Below, in pieces: positions 53,097-61,904 of a DNA stretch of 64,000 bases. Position numbers and translations under genes: made by a program. Below the pieces are notes generated by a model that was given only the letters and a program-made list of their open reading frames with translations, was not told where the DNA came from and did no database searches. The stretch's first letter is position 1. Every line of letters begins with the position of its first letter. The stretch is from Flavobacteriaceae bacterium (GTDB taxonomy: Bacteria; Bacteroidota; Bacteroidia; Flavobacteriales; Flavobacteriaceae): NCBI GenBank assembly GCA_947483075.1, contig CANKLE010000004.1, positions 124,001 through 188,000 on the forward strand, in the 5' to 3' direction.

Positions 53097-53450
53097 ATGA
53101 AAAAATTAATTCTTGCTTTTGTTGTTTTGTTTTCAATATCAGTAAATGCACAAAATAAAGAAGCTGCCAAAACTGCTGTAGCTGCAGAACAAAGTCTTTC
53201 AAATGAGCAAAAAGCCATCAATGATGTAACTGCATTTATTTCTGTTATTAATGTAGACGCTACTTTAAAAACAGATTTGTATACCTTGATGATGATGAAA
53301 TACGAAGCAATAGCAAACACAAAATCTACCAAAACAGAACGTGAAGCTTCTTTAAAAGGAATTGAGCACAAATTACTTTCTGGTTTGAACGAAGCACAAA
53401 GAAAACAATTGACTAGCAACAGCGAATTGTTTCAACGCATGACACACTAG
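53097..53450 (+). CDS. Small secreted helical protein
   Basis: Start at MKKLILAFVVLFSISVNAQ, a signal peptide; a consensus promoter lies between it and the track's start. The mature part of about 98 residues is helical (LSNEQKAINDVTAFISVINVDATLKTDLYTLMMMKYEAIANT, LKGIEHKLLSGLNEAQRKQLTSN). It resembles the Spy-like pattern of the preceding gene but is less basic. Function unknown; it is probably periplasmic. A convergent terminator follows. Confidence 0.7.
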   Translation: MKKLILAFVVLFSISVNAQNKEAAKTAVAAEQSLSNEQKAINDVTAFISVINVDATLKTDLYTLMMMKYEAIANTKSTKTEREASLKGIEHKLLSGLNEAQRKQLTSNSELFQRMTH

Positions 53451-53464
53451 AAATAAATTGACAT

Positions 53465-53497
53465 AAAAAAAGGAGCTCCTCATAGGGCTCCTTTTTT
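53465..53497. terminator. Bidirectional terminator between the small secreted protein and hemL
   Basis: AAAAAAAGGAGC pairs with GCTCCTTTTTT across a 10-nt loop; A and T runs flank both sides. Confidence 0.85.
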
Positions 53498-53501
53498 ATT
53501 T

Positions 53502-54788
53502 TTATAAGGTTTGGGCTACTTTATTTACTATGGCAATTGTTCGATCTAAATCTTCATACGTGAGTGCATCGGTGATAAACCAAGTTTCATAGGCCGAAGG
53601 AGCGATATAAATTCCTGCTTGTAAAAGCCCGTGAAAAAATTGTTTGAAACGCGGTGTATCTCCTTTTGCGGCAGAAGCAAAATCTACTACTGGTGCCGAA
53701 TCAAAGTGCACTGAAATCATAGACCCTACTCTGTTGATTGTGAATTCAATGTGATTCGCCTGAAGCGCTTGGGTAATCCCCTGTTCTAAATAGGCCGTTT
53801 TTTGATCGAGTCGGGTGAACAACTCAGGATCCGAATTGATGGCTTGCAACATAGCCAAGCCTGCCGCCATGGCCAATGGATTTCCGGACAAGGTTCCGGC
53901 TTGGTAAACCGGGCCCAAAGGCGCCAAATGATTCATGATTTCAGCACGAGCGGCAAAAGCGCCTACCGGTAATCCGCCTCCTATTACTTTTCCGAACGTA
54001 ACAATATCGGCTTTCACCCCATACAATTCCTGCACACCGCCTTTGGCCAATCGGAAGCCCGTCATGACCTCATCAAAAATAAGCAAGGCCTTGTGCTGAT
54101 CACAAAGTGCTCTGAGTCCTTGTAAAAATCCTGCAGCAGGGAGTACACATCCCATATTTCCGGCTACGGGTTCTACTATAATAGCGGCAATTTCATTGGG
54201 ATTGGCTGCAAACAATTGGGCAACTTGTTCTAAGTTGTTGTATTGCGCCAACAAAGTGTCTTGCGCAGTTCCTGGGGTAACTCCCGGGCTGTTTGGCGAA
54301 CCAAAAGTAACTGCTCCACTGCCGGCTTGTATTAAAAACGAATCGGAATGTCCGTGGTAACAACCGGCAAATTTGATGATTTTATTTCGGGAAGTAAATC
54401 CTCTGGCCAATCGAATGGCACTCATGCAAGCTTCGGTCCCCGAATTGACAAAACGAATTTTATCAATATTGGGCACCATGGCCACCGCCAATTTTGCAAT
54501 CTCGGTTTCTAGGGCGGTAGGCGTTCCAAATGAAGTTCCCAAAGCAGCACGCTGTGTTACGGCATCTACAACTGGTTGATAAGCATGTCCTAAAATCATT
54601 GGGCCCCACGAATTGATGTAATCAATATAGCGGTTTCCGTCTTCATCATACAAATAAGCTCCTTGGGCTTTGGCTATAAATATAGGCGTTCCACCCACAG
54701 ATTTAAAGGCGCGTACAGGTGAATTTACTCCTCCGGGAATAACTTGTTCGGCTTCGGCGAATAATTGACTGCTTCGTTGGTATAACAT
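53502..54788 (-). CDS. hemL: Glutamate-1-semialdehyde 2,1-aminomutase
   Basis: This PLP enzyme makes 5-aminolevulinate for haem by the C5 pathway. The N-terminus [33 protein letters not shown] and the motifs [25 protein letters not shown] and [19 protein letters not shown] are typical. The PLP lysine is in [16 protein letters not shown]. The 428-aa length is standard. It is the last gene of a three-gene minus-strand run with a LysM glucosaminidase and a PLP deaminase-like gene; no other hem gene is close. Confidence 0.96.
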   Translation of the reverse strand: MLYQRSSQLFAEAEQVIPGGVNSPVRAFKSVGGTPIFIAKAQGAYLYDEDGNRYIDYINSWGPMILGHAYQPVVDAVTQRAALGTSFGTPTALETEIAKLAVAMVPNIDKIRFVNSGTEACMSAIRLARGFTSRNKIIKFAGCYHGHSDSFLIQAGSGAVTFGSPNSPGVTPGTAQDTLLAQYNNLEQVAQLFAANPNEIAAIIVEPVAGNMGCVLPAAGFLQGLRALCDQHKALLIFDEVMTGFRLAKGGVQELYGVKADIVTFGKVIGGGLPVGAFAARAEIMNHLAPLGPVYQAGTLSGNPLAMAAGLAMLQAINSDPELFTRLDQKTAYLEQGITQALQANHIEFTINRVGSMISVHFDSAPVVDFASAAKGDTPRFKQFFHGLLQAGIYIAPSAYETWFITDALTYEDLDRTIAIVNKVAQTL

Positions 54789-54792
54789 AATT

Positions 54793-55788
54793 TTATTGAA
54801 TTATTAAGTTTTGTCCGATAGAAAGGGTGTTGTCTGGAAGACCATTTTTGGCGCGCAACTCATCTACACTCAAATTAAATTTTTTAGAAATAGAATACAA
54901 GGTATCTCCCGGCATCACCGTATAGTTTGAAGCTATTTCGGCAGAAGTGGCAGGAGCAGTAGAAGAAGCAGAAGTTGTACTGGCAACAGCAGCTGCAGGC
55001 ACAAATTCGTATCCCAAAACCTCGGCATCGTATTTTTGCAATTGGTAGCGTTCGATAATGCCAATTAATTTTTCAGGATACTTGGGATCAGTGGCATAGC
55101 CTGCGGCTTTTAATCCACTGGCCCACTGTTTGTAATCGTTTTTATCTAATGAAAACAAACCGCTGTAACGCGATCGCGAAGTTAAAAACAGAGCGTGATC
55201 TTGGTAGGATTCGCTAGCTTGTTCGTACTTGCGAAAGCACTCTTGGGCTGCATCATCGTCATATTTTACGCTAGGTCCTGTCCATTCTTTGTGGCATTTA
55301 ATCCCAAAATGATTATTCGCCAAAACACTAAGAGGTCCGGTTCCTGCGCCTGATTCTAAGATGCCTTGACCTAAAATAATACTGGCTGGAATCCCGTATT
55401 GCTTCATGTTGTTTTTGGCAATTTCATCGTATAGATCAATATAGGCCAACACCATTTCGGTAGTTACTTTTACTTGAGTGGTAGCGGCTAGGATTTCGGT
55501 TCGAGAAACAACTGTAGAATTATCGTTAGATTTTTCGGGTTCGATAGCCGCTTCGTATTTTTTTTCGATTTGTTCCGGACTAGTCGATGGAATTTTGGCG
55601 GTGTTGTTTTTTTTGACCACCGGATTTAGAGTGCCAGACTTGCCTGTTGGTTTCTTAGAGGGCATTGGTTTTTTGGGATGAATCACTACTCGTTTGGCAA
55701 CTGGTAGGGTAACCTGAACAATCGATCTACTTGAGCCACAACTATAGCACACAAACCCAATAAAAATTAACGCTAAAAATTTATTCAT
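54793..55788 (-). CDS. LysM-containing glucosaminidase lipoprotein
   Basis: Start taken at ATG ([22 protein letters not shown]), a lipoprotein signal with Cys after CYS; the track begins at an upstream TTG. After a basic linker, a GH73-type N-acetylglucosaminidase domain is visible ([48 protein letters not shown], with the Glu of ILESG as likely catalytic residue; [13 protein letters not shown]). A LysM domain closes the protein ([29 protein letters not shown]). It cuts peptidoglycan and is probably tethered to the outer membrane. It overlaps the upstream gene's stop by 8 bases. Confidence 0.9.
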   Translation of the reverse strand: MNKFLALIFIGFVCYSCGSSRSIVQVTLPVAKRVVIHPKKPMPSKKPTGKSGTLNPVVKKNNTAKIPSTSPEQIEKKYEAAIEPEKSNDNSTVVSRTEILAATTQVKVTTEMVLAYIDLYDEIAKNNMKQYGIPASIILGQGILESGAGTGPLSVLANNHFGIKCHKEWTGPSVKYDDDAAQECFRKYEQASESYQDHALFLTSRSRYSGLFSLDKNDYKQWASGLKAAGYATDPKYPEKLIGIIERYQLQKYDAEVLGYEFVPAAAVASTTSASSTAPATSAEIASNYTVMPGDTLYSISKKFNLSVDELRAKNGLPDNTLSIGQNLIIQ

Positions 55789-56677
55789 AGTAATCAAGTT
55801 GAGGTTGATTTTTTTGTTTTAATATCGCATTAATACCGCGTATTCCTTGCAATCCACCCGTGTGTATCAGCAAAATTCTGGAGCCTTTTGGAAAGTACTT
55901 TTTTTGAATTAAATCGAGTACACCAAACACCATTTTACCAGTGTAAATAGGGTCTAAAGGAATTTGATGTTGGGCATTAAAATCGTTCATAAATCGAATC
56001 AATTCAGGGGTGATTTTGCCGTAACCACCAAAATGATAGTCAGTGTTTAACTCCCAGTTTTTATTGTGCGTAAAATTACGAATATCTTCTTGTAAAAAAT
56101 CACCCTTTAAAGCGGGAAATCCAATTATTTTTTGGTGCGGTTGTGCACTATTTATCAAACCCGAAATAGTACCTCCTGTTCCTACTGCGCAGCAGATGAA
56201 GTCATATTGATCTGTCGCTGACAAAATTTCTTCACAGCCTTTTATGGCCAAATCATTGGTTCCGCCTTCGGGCAACAAATAAAAATCACCGTATTTTTTT
56301 TGCCAATGCAAAAGTAGAGCCGAATCGTTTTTTTGGCGGTAGTTTTCCCGGCTGATGAACTCCAATTCCATGCCGCAGTCTCGAGCAAATTTTAAACTGG
56401 GATTCACTTCAATTTGAGTTGCCAATTCTTCGCCTCGAATAAGGCCAACCGTCTCAAAACCAAACTCCTTGCCTGCTGCTGCCACGGCCACAATATGGTT
56501 AGAAAAGGCTCCGCCGAAGGTGAGTAATTTGGTTTTATTTTGGGCTTTGGCTGCAACCAAATTGTATTTTAATTTGCGGAATTTATTGCCCGAAATATGG
56601 GGGTGCAACAAATCATCTCTTTTTATAAAAAGAGAAACCGAGGGAGAGGGTTTGGGCAAGTGTAATTCTTGAATCAA
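55781..56677 (-). CDS. PLP-dependent ACC deaminase / D-cysteine desulfhydrase-like enzyme
   Basis: The 298-aa protein is a fold-type II PLP enzyme of the 1-aminocyclopropane-1-carboxylate deaminase/D-cysteine desulfhydrase group. The PLP lysine sits in HISGNKFRKLKYNL, followed by LTFGGAFSNHIVAVAAAGKEFG and the loop CAVGTGGTISGLINSAQ. The frame has no ATG between the upstream in-frame stop and the conserved N-terminus, so TTG at 56677 is the likely start (MIQELHLPKPSPSVSLFIKRDDLLHP). Substrate is uncertain; D-cysteine or ACC are both possible. Confidence 0.87.
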   Translation of the reverse strand: MIQELHLPKPSPSVSLFIKRDDLLHPHISGNKFRKLKYNLVAAKAQNKTKLLTFGGAFSNHIVAVAAAGKEFGFETVGLIRGEELATQIEVNPSLKFARDCGMELEFISRENYRQKNDSALLLHWQKKYGDFYLLPEGGTNDLAIKGCEEILSATDQYDFICCAVGTGGTISGLINSAQPHQKIIGFPALKGDFLQEDIRNFTHNKNWELNTDYHFGGYGKITPELIRFMNDFNAQHQIPLDPIYTGKMVFGVLDLIQKKYFPKGSRILLIHTGGLQGIRGINAILKQKNQPQLDYYE

Positions 56678-56731
56678 ATTAAGAAATTGTAATCATTCGT
56701 GGCAATCGTTTAAATAAAAAGCATAAAAAGT

Positions 56732-56739
56732 TAACTTTG
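56732..56739 (+). promoter_or_regulatory. Candidate -7 element of the giant T9SS protein gene
   Basis: TAACTTTG matches TAnnTTTG, about 110 bases before the ATG; at -33 the sequence is TTT. An 11-bp palindrome TCGATAATCGA follows at 56754-56764 in the leader. Confidence 0.45.
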
Positions 56740-56850
56740 GACGTTTTTTTATGTCGATAATCGATAAAATGCATAAAATTTAAGATCAGTATTTATATTT
56801 ATTCCAAATTAAAAACACCATACGGAGAAATGTTAACTTATTATACCTGC

Positions 56851-59800
56851 ATGCTGAAGCACTCAACCAAAAAATTTAAATTCTTTTTTATATTTTTTTG
56901 TTTGACAAAACTAACACTTCAGGCGCAAACTACCATCATATCTCCTACCGGAAATGGTGGATTTGAATTGGGCAATACCTTTGCCGCTAATGGTTGGAGT
57001 GCAACCACAAGTACCACCACCACCCTGAACCAATGGGTATGTAGTACGGGTGCCTTAGCAGGTTATTCAGGTACTAATGCTGCTTATATCACAAACAATA
57101 CAGTTGGAACACCCCCTCTACATGCTTATACCCTTAATTCAGCTCAAACATCACACATTTACCGCAATATTATCTTTCCTGCTGGAGAAACGATAATTAA
57201 TTTATCCTTCAGTTGGTTATCAAATGGAGACACAAATAAAGACAGGCTTCGAGTTTATATTATCCCAACTACAACTACCCCCGTTTTTGGAACTGTAGTT
57301 GCAACTGGTGGAGCAACTGGTGCAATCCAAGTAGGTTTAACCAATTACAGTGGTCAAAACACCTGGACAAATGCCGCGATAACCCTTCCAACCACCTATG
57401 CGGGGACTACAGCCCGCTTAGTTTTTGAGTGGAGAAATGACGCCAACGGCGGAAATCAACGTCCTGCTGCTATCGACAATATATCGCTAACGTCTATGCC
57501 TGTTTTGGGAGATGATTGTGCCAATGCAATTCCACTTACCGTTAATTCGTTATGCAACTATACTACCTACAACAACACTGGCATGTCTTCAAGTACCACT
57601 ACACCATTGCCAACATGTGCGTTTTATGCCGGAAACGATATGTGGTTCAGCGCCGTGGTTCCTTTTACAGGAATAGTAACTGTTGACACTCAATCGGGTG
57701 GAATTACAGATGGCGGGATGGCCCTGTATAGCGGAACTTGCGGAGCACTCACACTATTGGAATGTAATGACGATGATACCACCAATGCCTTTAGTACTAT
57801 GCCTTACATCACTGCCTCGGGCTTAACTCCGGGTTCTACTGTGTATATTCGATTTTGGGATTACGGTAGTGATAATTTCGGCACCTTTGGCATTTGCGTG
57901 AACTCTCCCACCTGCTTGGTGCCAAACATTGCTTCAACTACCAATATTACAACAAGCTCAGCCACCTTAAATTGGTCGGCATTGGCTGTTGCACCAACTT
58001 TGGGCTATGAATATTATTACAGTACAAGCAGCAGTACCCCAACTGTTTCTGGCACCCTAACTTCATCAACTTCTGTGAATGTAAGTGGTTTAACTGCCGA
58101 CACCACCTATTACGTTTTTGTGCGCAGCAATTGTGGCGGAGGAAATTACAGCGGCTGGTCTGCCTACGATGTCTTTTCAACAGGCTATTGTCCTGCATTA
58201 TCTTCGGCAACTGGCTTTTACATTTCTAATTTTTCAACCACAGGCGGAACTGCCAATATTACAAATAATGGCACTGTTTTATCGGCCGGAGGATTCGGTA
58301 ATTATACCGGATTGGTGGTCAGTCAGCAAAATTTAGGCGCCGTAAATTTCTCGAGCGTCTTTGTGGGGGGGACATTTGGCTTTAACATTTGGGTAGATTG
58401 GAACAATGACATGGATTTTAATGATATTGGCGAATTGGTCTATGCGAGTAATGCCTATGTAACATCCGCAACGGGAACAATCACCGTGCCCGGATCTGCA
58501 GCCACAGGAAACCACCGCATGCGCATACGAGCTAATTATTTAAGCACAAATCCAACCGCTTGTGGAACCATAACCGACGGGGAAACCGAAGATTACACCT
58601 TTACCGTTTTGCCTCCACCCCCTTGTTCGGGCAACCCAAGTTTCATTACAATTAACCTTGTATCACAAACCGCAACAACCATTACTTGGACAGCACCTTC
58701 GCCAGCACCAGCAAATGGATACCAATATTACTTAAGCACTTCGGCTACTTTACCCTCCTCTTCTACTGCACCAACAGGCAGTTTGGCCGCAGGTGTTACC
58801 ACTTTAAATTTAACCGGCTTAATCTCTGCAACGACCTACTACATTTGGATTCGTTCGAATTGTGGTGGTGCATTGGGAGTGGGCGTTTGGGTAGGCGTAA
58901 ATTATTGGACACAACCCAATTGTGCGATAGGACCAGGTACTGGAACCACAAGCTTAAGCTGCCCATCTGTAGTTTCTGGCGGACTGAGTTTGAGTGGAGC
59001 CGATCCAGCTCCTATAGGCTGTACCGCTTCCTCCTGCACCGACTTAGAAGCCACTTTCTTAGACATCAAACAATCTACCACCTATAGTGTTGCCTCTATT
59101 CCTTATGCCCCTCCCTATCAATTTAATTGTTTGCGAAATCCCGTGAGTGTAAATGTGGATGATGTGTGGTCTCCGGTAATTAATTTGCCTTTTAATTTTT
59201 GTTTTTACGGCAACAATTACAACCAATGTATTATTGGTTCAAATGGGGTTGTATCATTTGATGTTATTAATAACGACCCAGAGGGGTACAACACCTGGTC
59301 TTTTGCCAATAACATACCGAATAACACTATGTTTTTGAATACCATTTTTGGCGTATATCAAGACATAGACCCCAGTTTAGGTGGAGAAATAGGTTGGGAA
59401 TTAATTACGCTCAACACAGGTTGTAGAGCATTAGTAGCTTCATGGAATAACATCCCAATGTTCTTTTCAACCTGTAACAGTTCATTATATACCGGCATGA
59501 TAGTACTATACGAAAACACCAACGTGATTGATGTATATGTAAAAACAAAAACGTCCTGCGACACATGGAATGGTGGTAACGCAATTGTGGGACTTCAAAA
59601 CAGTGCGGGCACACAAGCAGTAGTGGCTCCGGGGCGCAATGCTTTAGACACCAACTGGAATGTAACCAACGAAGCCTGGCGATTTACCCCTTCGGGGACT
59701 TCTTTGACTACCTTGGCTTGGTACGAAGGAACCACCGCAACAGGCCCCGTAATAGGAACTTCTAGTGTATTAAATGTATGTCCAACTGCCACCACCAATT

Positions 59801-61614
59801 ATACGGCCAAAGTGGTGTATTCGTTTTGCGACGGGACTACCATGACCAAAACCGATTATACCACTGTGACGGTAAACAACGGAAAAAACTGGAATGGATC
59901 GGTAAGCACCAATTGGAATACCGCCGCCAACTGGTCTCCGGCAGGTGTGCCCAACAGTTCGGATTGTGTAGTTATTCCGGTTACTCCCAACAACCCAATT
60001 ATTTCGGGTAACAGCTTCAATGGCTTAGCCGGAAACATAACTGTAAAAAATGGCGCTACCCTCACTATTCAAACCGCCAATTCTTTAACCGTAACCGACT
60101 GGGTCAAGGTTGAACCAACCGGCAACTTTACCATCGAAAACAATTCGAGTTTATTGCAGGTAAACAATGCCAGCAATACCGGAAATATTACCTATAAACG
60201 TACCGCTCAAAATATCCGAAACCTCGATTATGTGTACTGGTCTTCGCCTGTGAGTGGATTCAACATCAACTCCCTCGTTTCTCCGCTTGTTTCTGGTCCA
60301 ATTTATACCTGGAATCCCACCGTGGCCAACACCAATGGCGGTCAAGGAAATTGGCAAGGCGCAGCAGGAAGTATCATGAGTGCAGCCAAAGGCTATATTG
60401 CCCGAGGACCAAGTACCTTTACTTCGGTAGGAGCAAACTTAAATGCAAGTTTTATAGGTGTTCCAAACAATGGGATAATTACCAGCCCCATATCTAGAGG
60501 ATCTGATACCAATACGGCCTATCATCTGGGATTGAATGGAACCGAAATCAACAACTTTAGTGACAACGCCAATTTAATAGGCAACCCCTATCCTTCTTCG
60601 ATTCGGGCAAGTCAATTTTTGTTTAGCAACAATTCAAAAATCGAAGGAAACATTCGCTTGTGGACGCACGGAACCTTACCCTCGCAAATTGCTAGTCCGT
60701 TCTACGATACCTTTGTATACAACTATACGGCAAACGACTATTTTACGTATAATTTTACGGGAGCCAGTTGTTGTCCGGCTGCGGGAGCCGATTTATTTAT
60801 AGGTGCAGGACAAGGATTTTTTGTACAAATGAAAGACGGACCAGCCGCTTCAGACCAAGTTACCTTTACGAACTCGATGCGTAATTACGCCTATTCGAAC
60901 AGCAATTTTTATCGTCCTGGCGAAAACGCTATAGACGTAGAGACTATTCAAAGAAATCGCATTTGGGTCGATTTGCTCGATGCCACTGCCCATTCCGATC
61001 GCACCTTAGTGGGTTATATAGAAGGTGCATCGCAGGAAGCAGACAGTTTCTTTGATTGCAAAACCATAACTACAAACGCCTTATCGGTGTATTCGATGAT
61101 TGGGGATGAACCTTATATCATTCAAGGTCGTGCGTTGCCTTTTGAGGTGACCGATGAAATCCCTTTGGGTATGCACCTGCCTGCAACTGGCAATTATTCA
61201 CTTGCCATAGCCGGTGTAGATAATTTGTTTAACACCCAAAACATTTACGTAAAAGACACTGCATTACAATTGATTCACGACCTTAAAACTACCCCTTACC
61301 AATTTACAGCAGAAGCAGGGAATTGCAACAACCGGTTTAAGTTGGTATTCACCAATGGTGCATTGGGCAGTTCGCCATTTGAATTGGGCAATACAATAAG
61401 TGTATCCACTGCCGAGGCGATCCAAATAAATTCTAGTACTGAATTTATCGATTCTGTAGTTGTATACGATGTGTTGGGAAGAAAATTAGCCTACAACAAG
61501 CAAGTAAATGCAAGGCAGTTAATAATTAGCAATATCCAAAAAAGCAACACCGCATTATTGGTAGCCATAACCACCCAATCGGGCGCAAGAATTACCAAAA
61601 AAATTATCTATTAA
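56851..61614 (+). CDS. Large T9SS-secreted surface protein with FnIII and GEVED domains
   Basis: Start taken at MLKHSTKKFKFFFIFFCLTKLTLQAQ, a signal peptide; the track starts 7 codons earlier. The roughly 1587-aa protein has an N-terminal jelly-roll-like region (about 30-230), then a DDCANAIPLTV ... NDMWFSAVVPFTG module, two fibronectin III-like units (CLVPNIASTTNITTSSATLNWS and SFITINLVSQTATTITWTAP), a GEVED domain between them (FNIWVDWNNDMDFNDIGELVY), a repeat of beta domains, and a final VYDVLGRKLAYNKQVNARQ ... LLVAITTQSGARITKKIIY. The last part resembles a type C T9SS sorting signal. It is probably a cell-surface or adhesin protein; no enzyme motif is seen. Confidence 0.82.
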   Translation: MLKHSTKKFKFFFIFFCLTKLTLQAQTTIISPTGNGGFELGNTFAANGWSATTSTTTTLNQWVCSTGALAGYSGTNAAYITNNTVGTPPLHAYTLNSAQTSHIYRNIIFPAGETIINLSFSWLSNGDTNKDRLRVYIIPTTTTPVFGTVVATGGATGAIQVGLTNYSGQNTWTNAAITLPTTYAGTTARLVFEWRNDANGGNQRPAAIDNISLTSMPVLGDDCANAIPLTVNSLCNYTTYNNTGMSSSTTTPLPTCAFYAGNDMWFSAVVPFTGIVTVDTQSGGITDGGMALYSGTCGALTLLECNDDDTTNAFSTMPYITASGLTPGSTVYIRFWDYGSDNFGTFGICVNSPTCLVPNIASTTNITTSSATLNWSALAVAPTLGYEYYYSTSSSTPTVSGTLTSSTSVNVSGLTADTTYYVFVRSNCGGGNYSGWSAYDVFSTGYCPALSSATGFYISNFSTTGGTANITNNGTVLSAGGFGNYTGLVVSQQNLGAVNFSSVFVGGTFGFNIWVDWNNDMDFNDIGELVYASNAYVTSATGTITVPGSAATGNHRMRIRANYLSTNPTACGTITDGETEDYTFTVLPPPPCSGNPSFITINLVSQTATTITWTAPSPAPANGYQYYLSTSATLPSSSTAPTGSLAAGVTTLNLTGLISATTYYIWIRSNCGGALGVGVWVGVNYWTQPNCAIGPGTGTTSLSCPSVVSGGLSLSGADPAPIGCTASSCTDLEATFLDIKQSTTYSVASIPYAPPYQFNCLRNPVSVNVDDVWSPVINLPFNFCFYGNNYNQCIIGSNGVVSFDVINNDPEGYNTWSFANNIPNNTMFLNTIFGVYQDIDPSLGGEIGWELITLNTGCRALVASWNNIPMFFSTCNSSLYTGMIVLYENTNVIDVYVKTKTSCDTWNGGNAIVGLQNSAGTQAVVAPGRNALDTNWNVTNEAWRFTPSGTSLTTLAWYEGTTATGPVIGTSSVLNVCPTATTNYTAKVVYSFCDGTTMTKTDYTTVTVNNGKNWNGSVSTNWNTAANWSPAGVPNSSDCVVIPVTPNNPIISGNSFNGLAGNITVKNGATLTIQTANSLTVTDWVKVEPTGNFTIENNSSLLQVNNASNTGNITYKRTAQNIRNLDYVYWSSPVSGFNINSLVSPLVSGPIYTWNPTVANTNGGQGNWQGAAGSIMSAAKGYIARGPSTFTSVGANLNASFIGVPNNGIITSPISRGSDTNTAYHLGLNGTEINNFSDNANLIGNPYPSSIRASQFLFSNNSKIEGNIRLWTHGTLPSQIASPFYDTFVYNYTANDYFTYNFTGASCCPAAGADLFIGAGQGFFVQMKDGPAASDQVTFTNSMRNYAYSNSNFYRPGENAIDVETIQRNRIWVDLLDATAHSDRTLVGYIEGASQEADSFFDCKTITTNALSVYSMIGDEPYIIQGRALPFEVTDEIPLGMHLPATGNYSLAIAGVDNLFNTQNIYVKDTALQLIHDLKTTPYQFTAEAGNCNNRFKLVFTNGALGSSPFELGNTISVSTAEAIQINSSTEFIDSVVVYDVLGRKLAYNKQVNARQLIISNIQKSNTALLVAITTQSGARITKKIIY

Positions 61615-61634
61615 CAAGCGCTTAGTTAATTCAT

Positions 61635-61665
61635 AAGACCTCGGGAAACTGAGGTCTTTTTTTTT
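61635..61665 (+). terminator. Terminator after the giant T9SS protein
   Basis: AAGACCTC and GAGGTCTT form an 8-bp stem with an 8-nt loop followed by seven or more T, 20 bases past the stop. Confidence 0.88.
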
Positions 61666-61695
61666 CAAACTCTGTTTAGTTCCTCGCTAAATTTG

Positions 61696-61703
61696 TACTT
61701 TTG
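61696..61703 (+). promoter_or_regulatory. Candidate -7 element of the DUF5522-hutU unit
   Basis: TACTTTTG matches TAnnTTTG and ends just before the ATG at 61707, so transcripts would be nearly leaderless or start inside the gene. No clear TTG at -33. Confidence 0.35.
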
Positions 61704-61706
61704 AGC

Positions 61707-61892
61707 ATGGCAAAACAAAACGAAGCAACCCCACCAATTGAAGGCGAAGATTTTTATTTCACGCCCGAAGGCTTCAAATGCTTTACCGAAAAGCACCATC
61801 TGAAACGGGGTTATTGTTGCAAAAGTGGTTGCCGCCATTGTCCTTATGGCTATGACAAAAAAACCGATAGTTTTAAAACTACAACTAAATAA
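61707..61892 (+). CDS. Small DUF5522 Cys-rich protein
   Basis: The 61-aa product has the DUF5522 signature KRGYCCKSGCRHCPYGYDKK, with four Cys and one His in 13 residues, preceded by YFTPEGFKCFTEKHHL. The pattern suggests a small Zn- or Fe-S-binding module. The start is at ATG 61707; the track begins with a TTG two codons earlier. It ends 12 bases before hutU and so probably shares its transcript, but I know no functional link to histidine breakdown. Confidence 0.82.
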   Translation: MAKQNEATPPIEGEDFYFTPEGFKCFTEKHHLKRGYCCKSGCRHCPYGYDKKTDSFKTTTK

Positions 61893-61904
61893 GACGCGAC
61901 GCAC

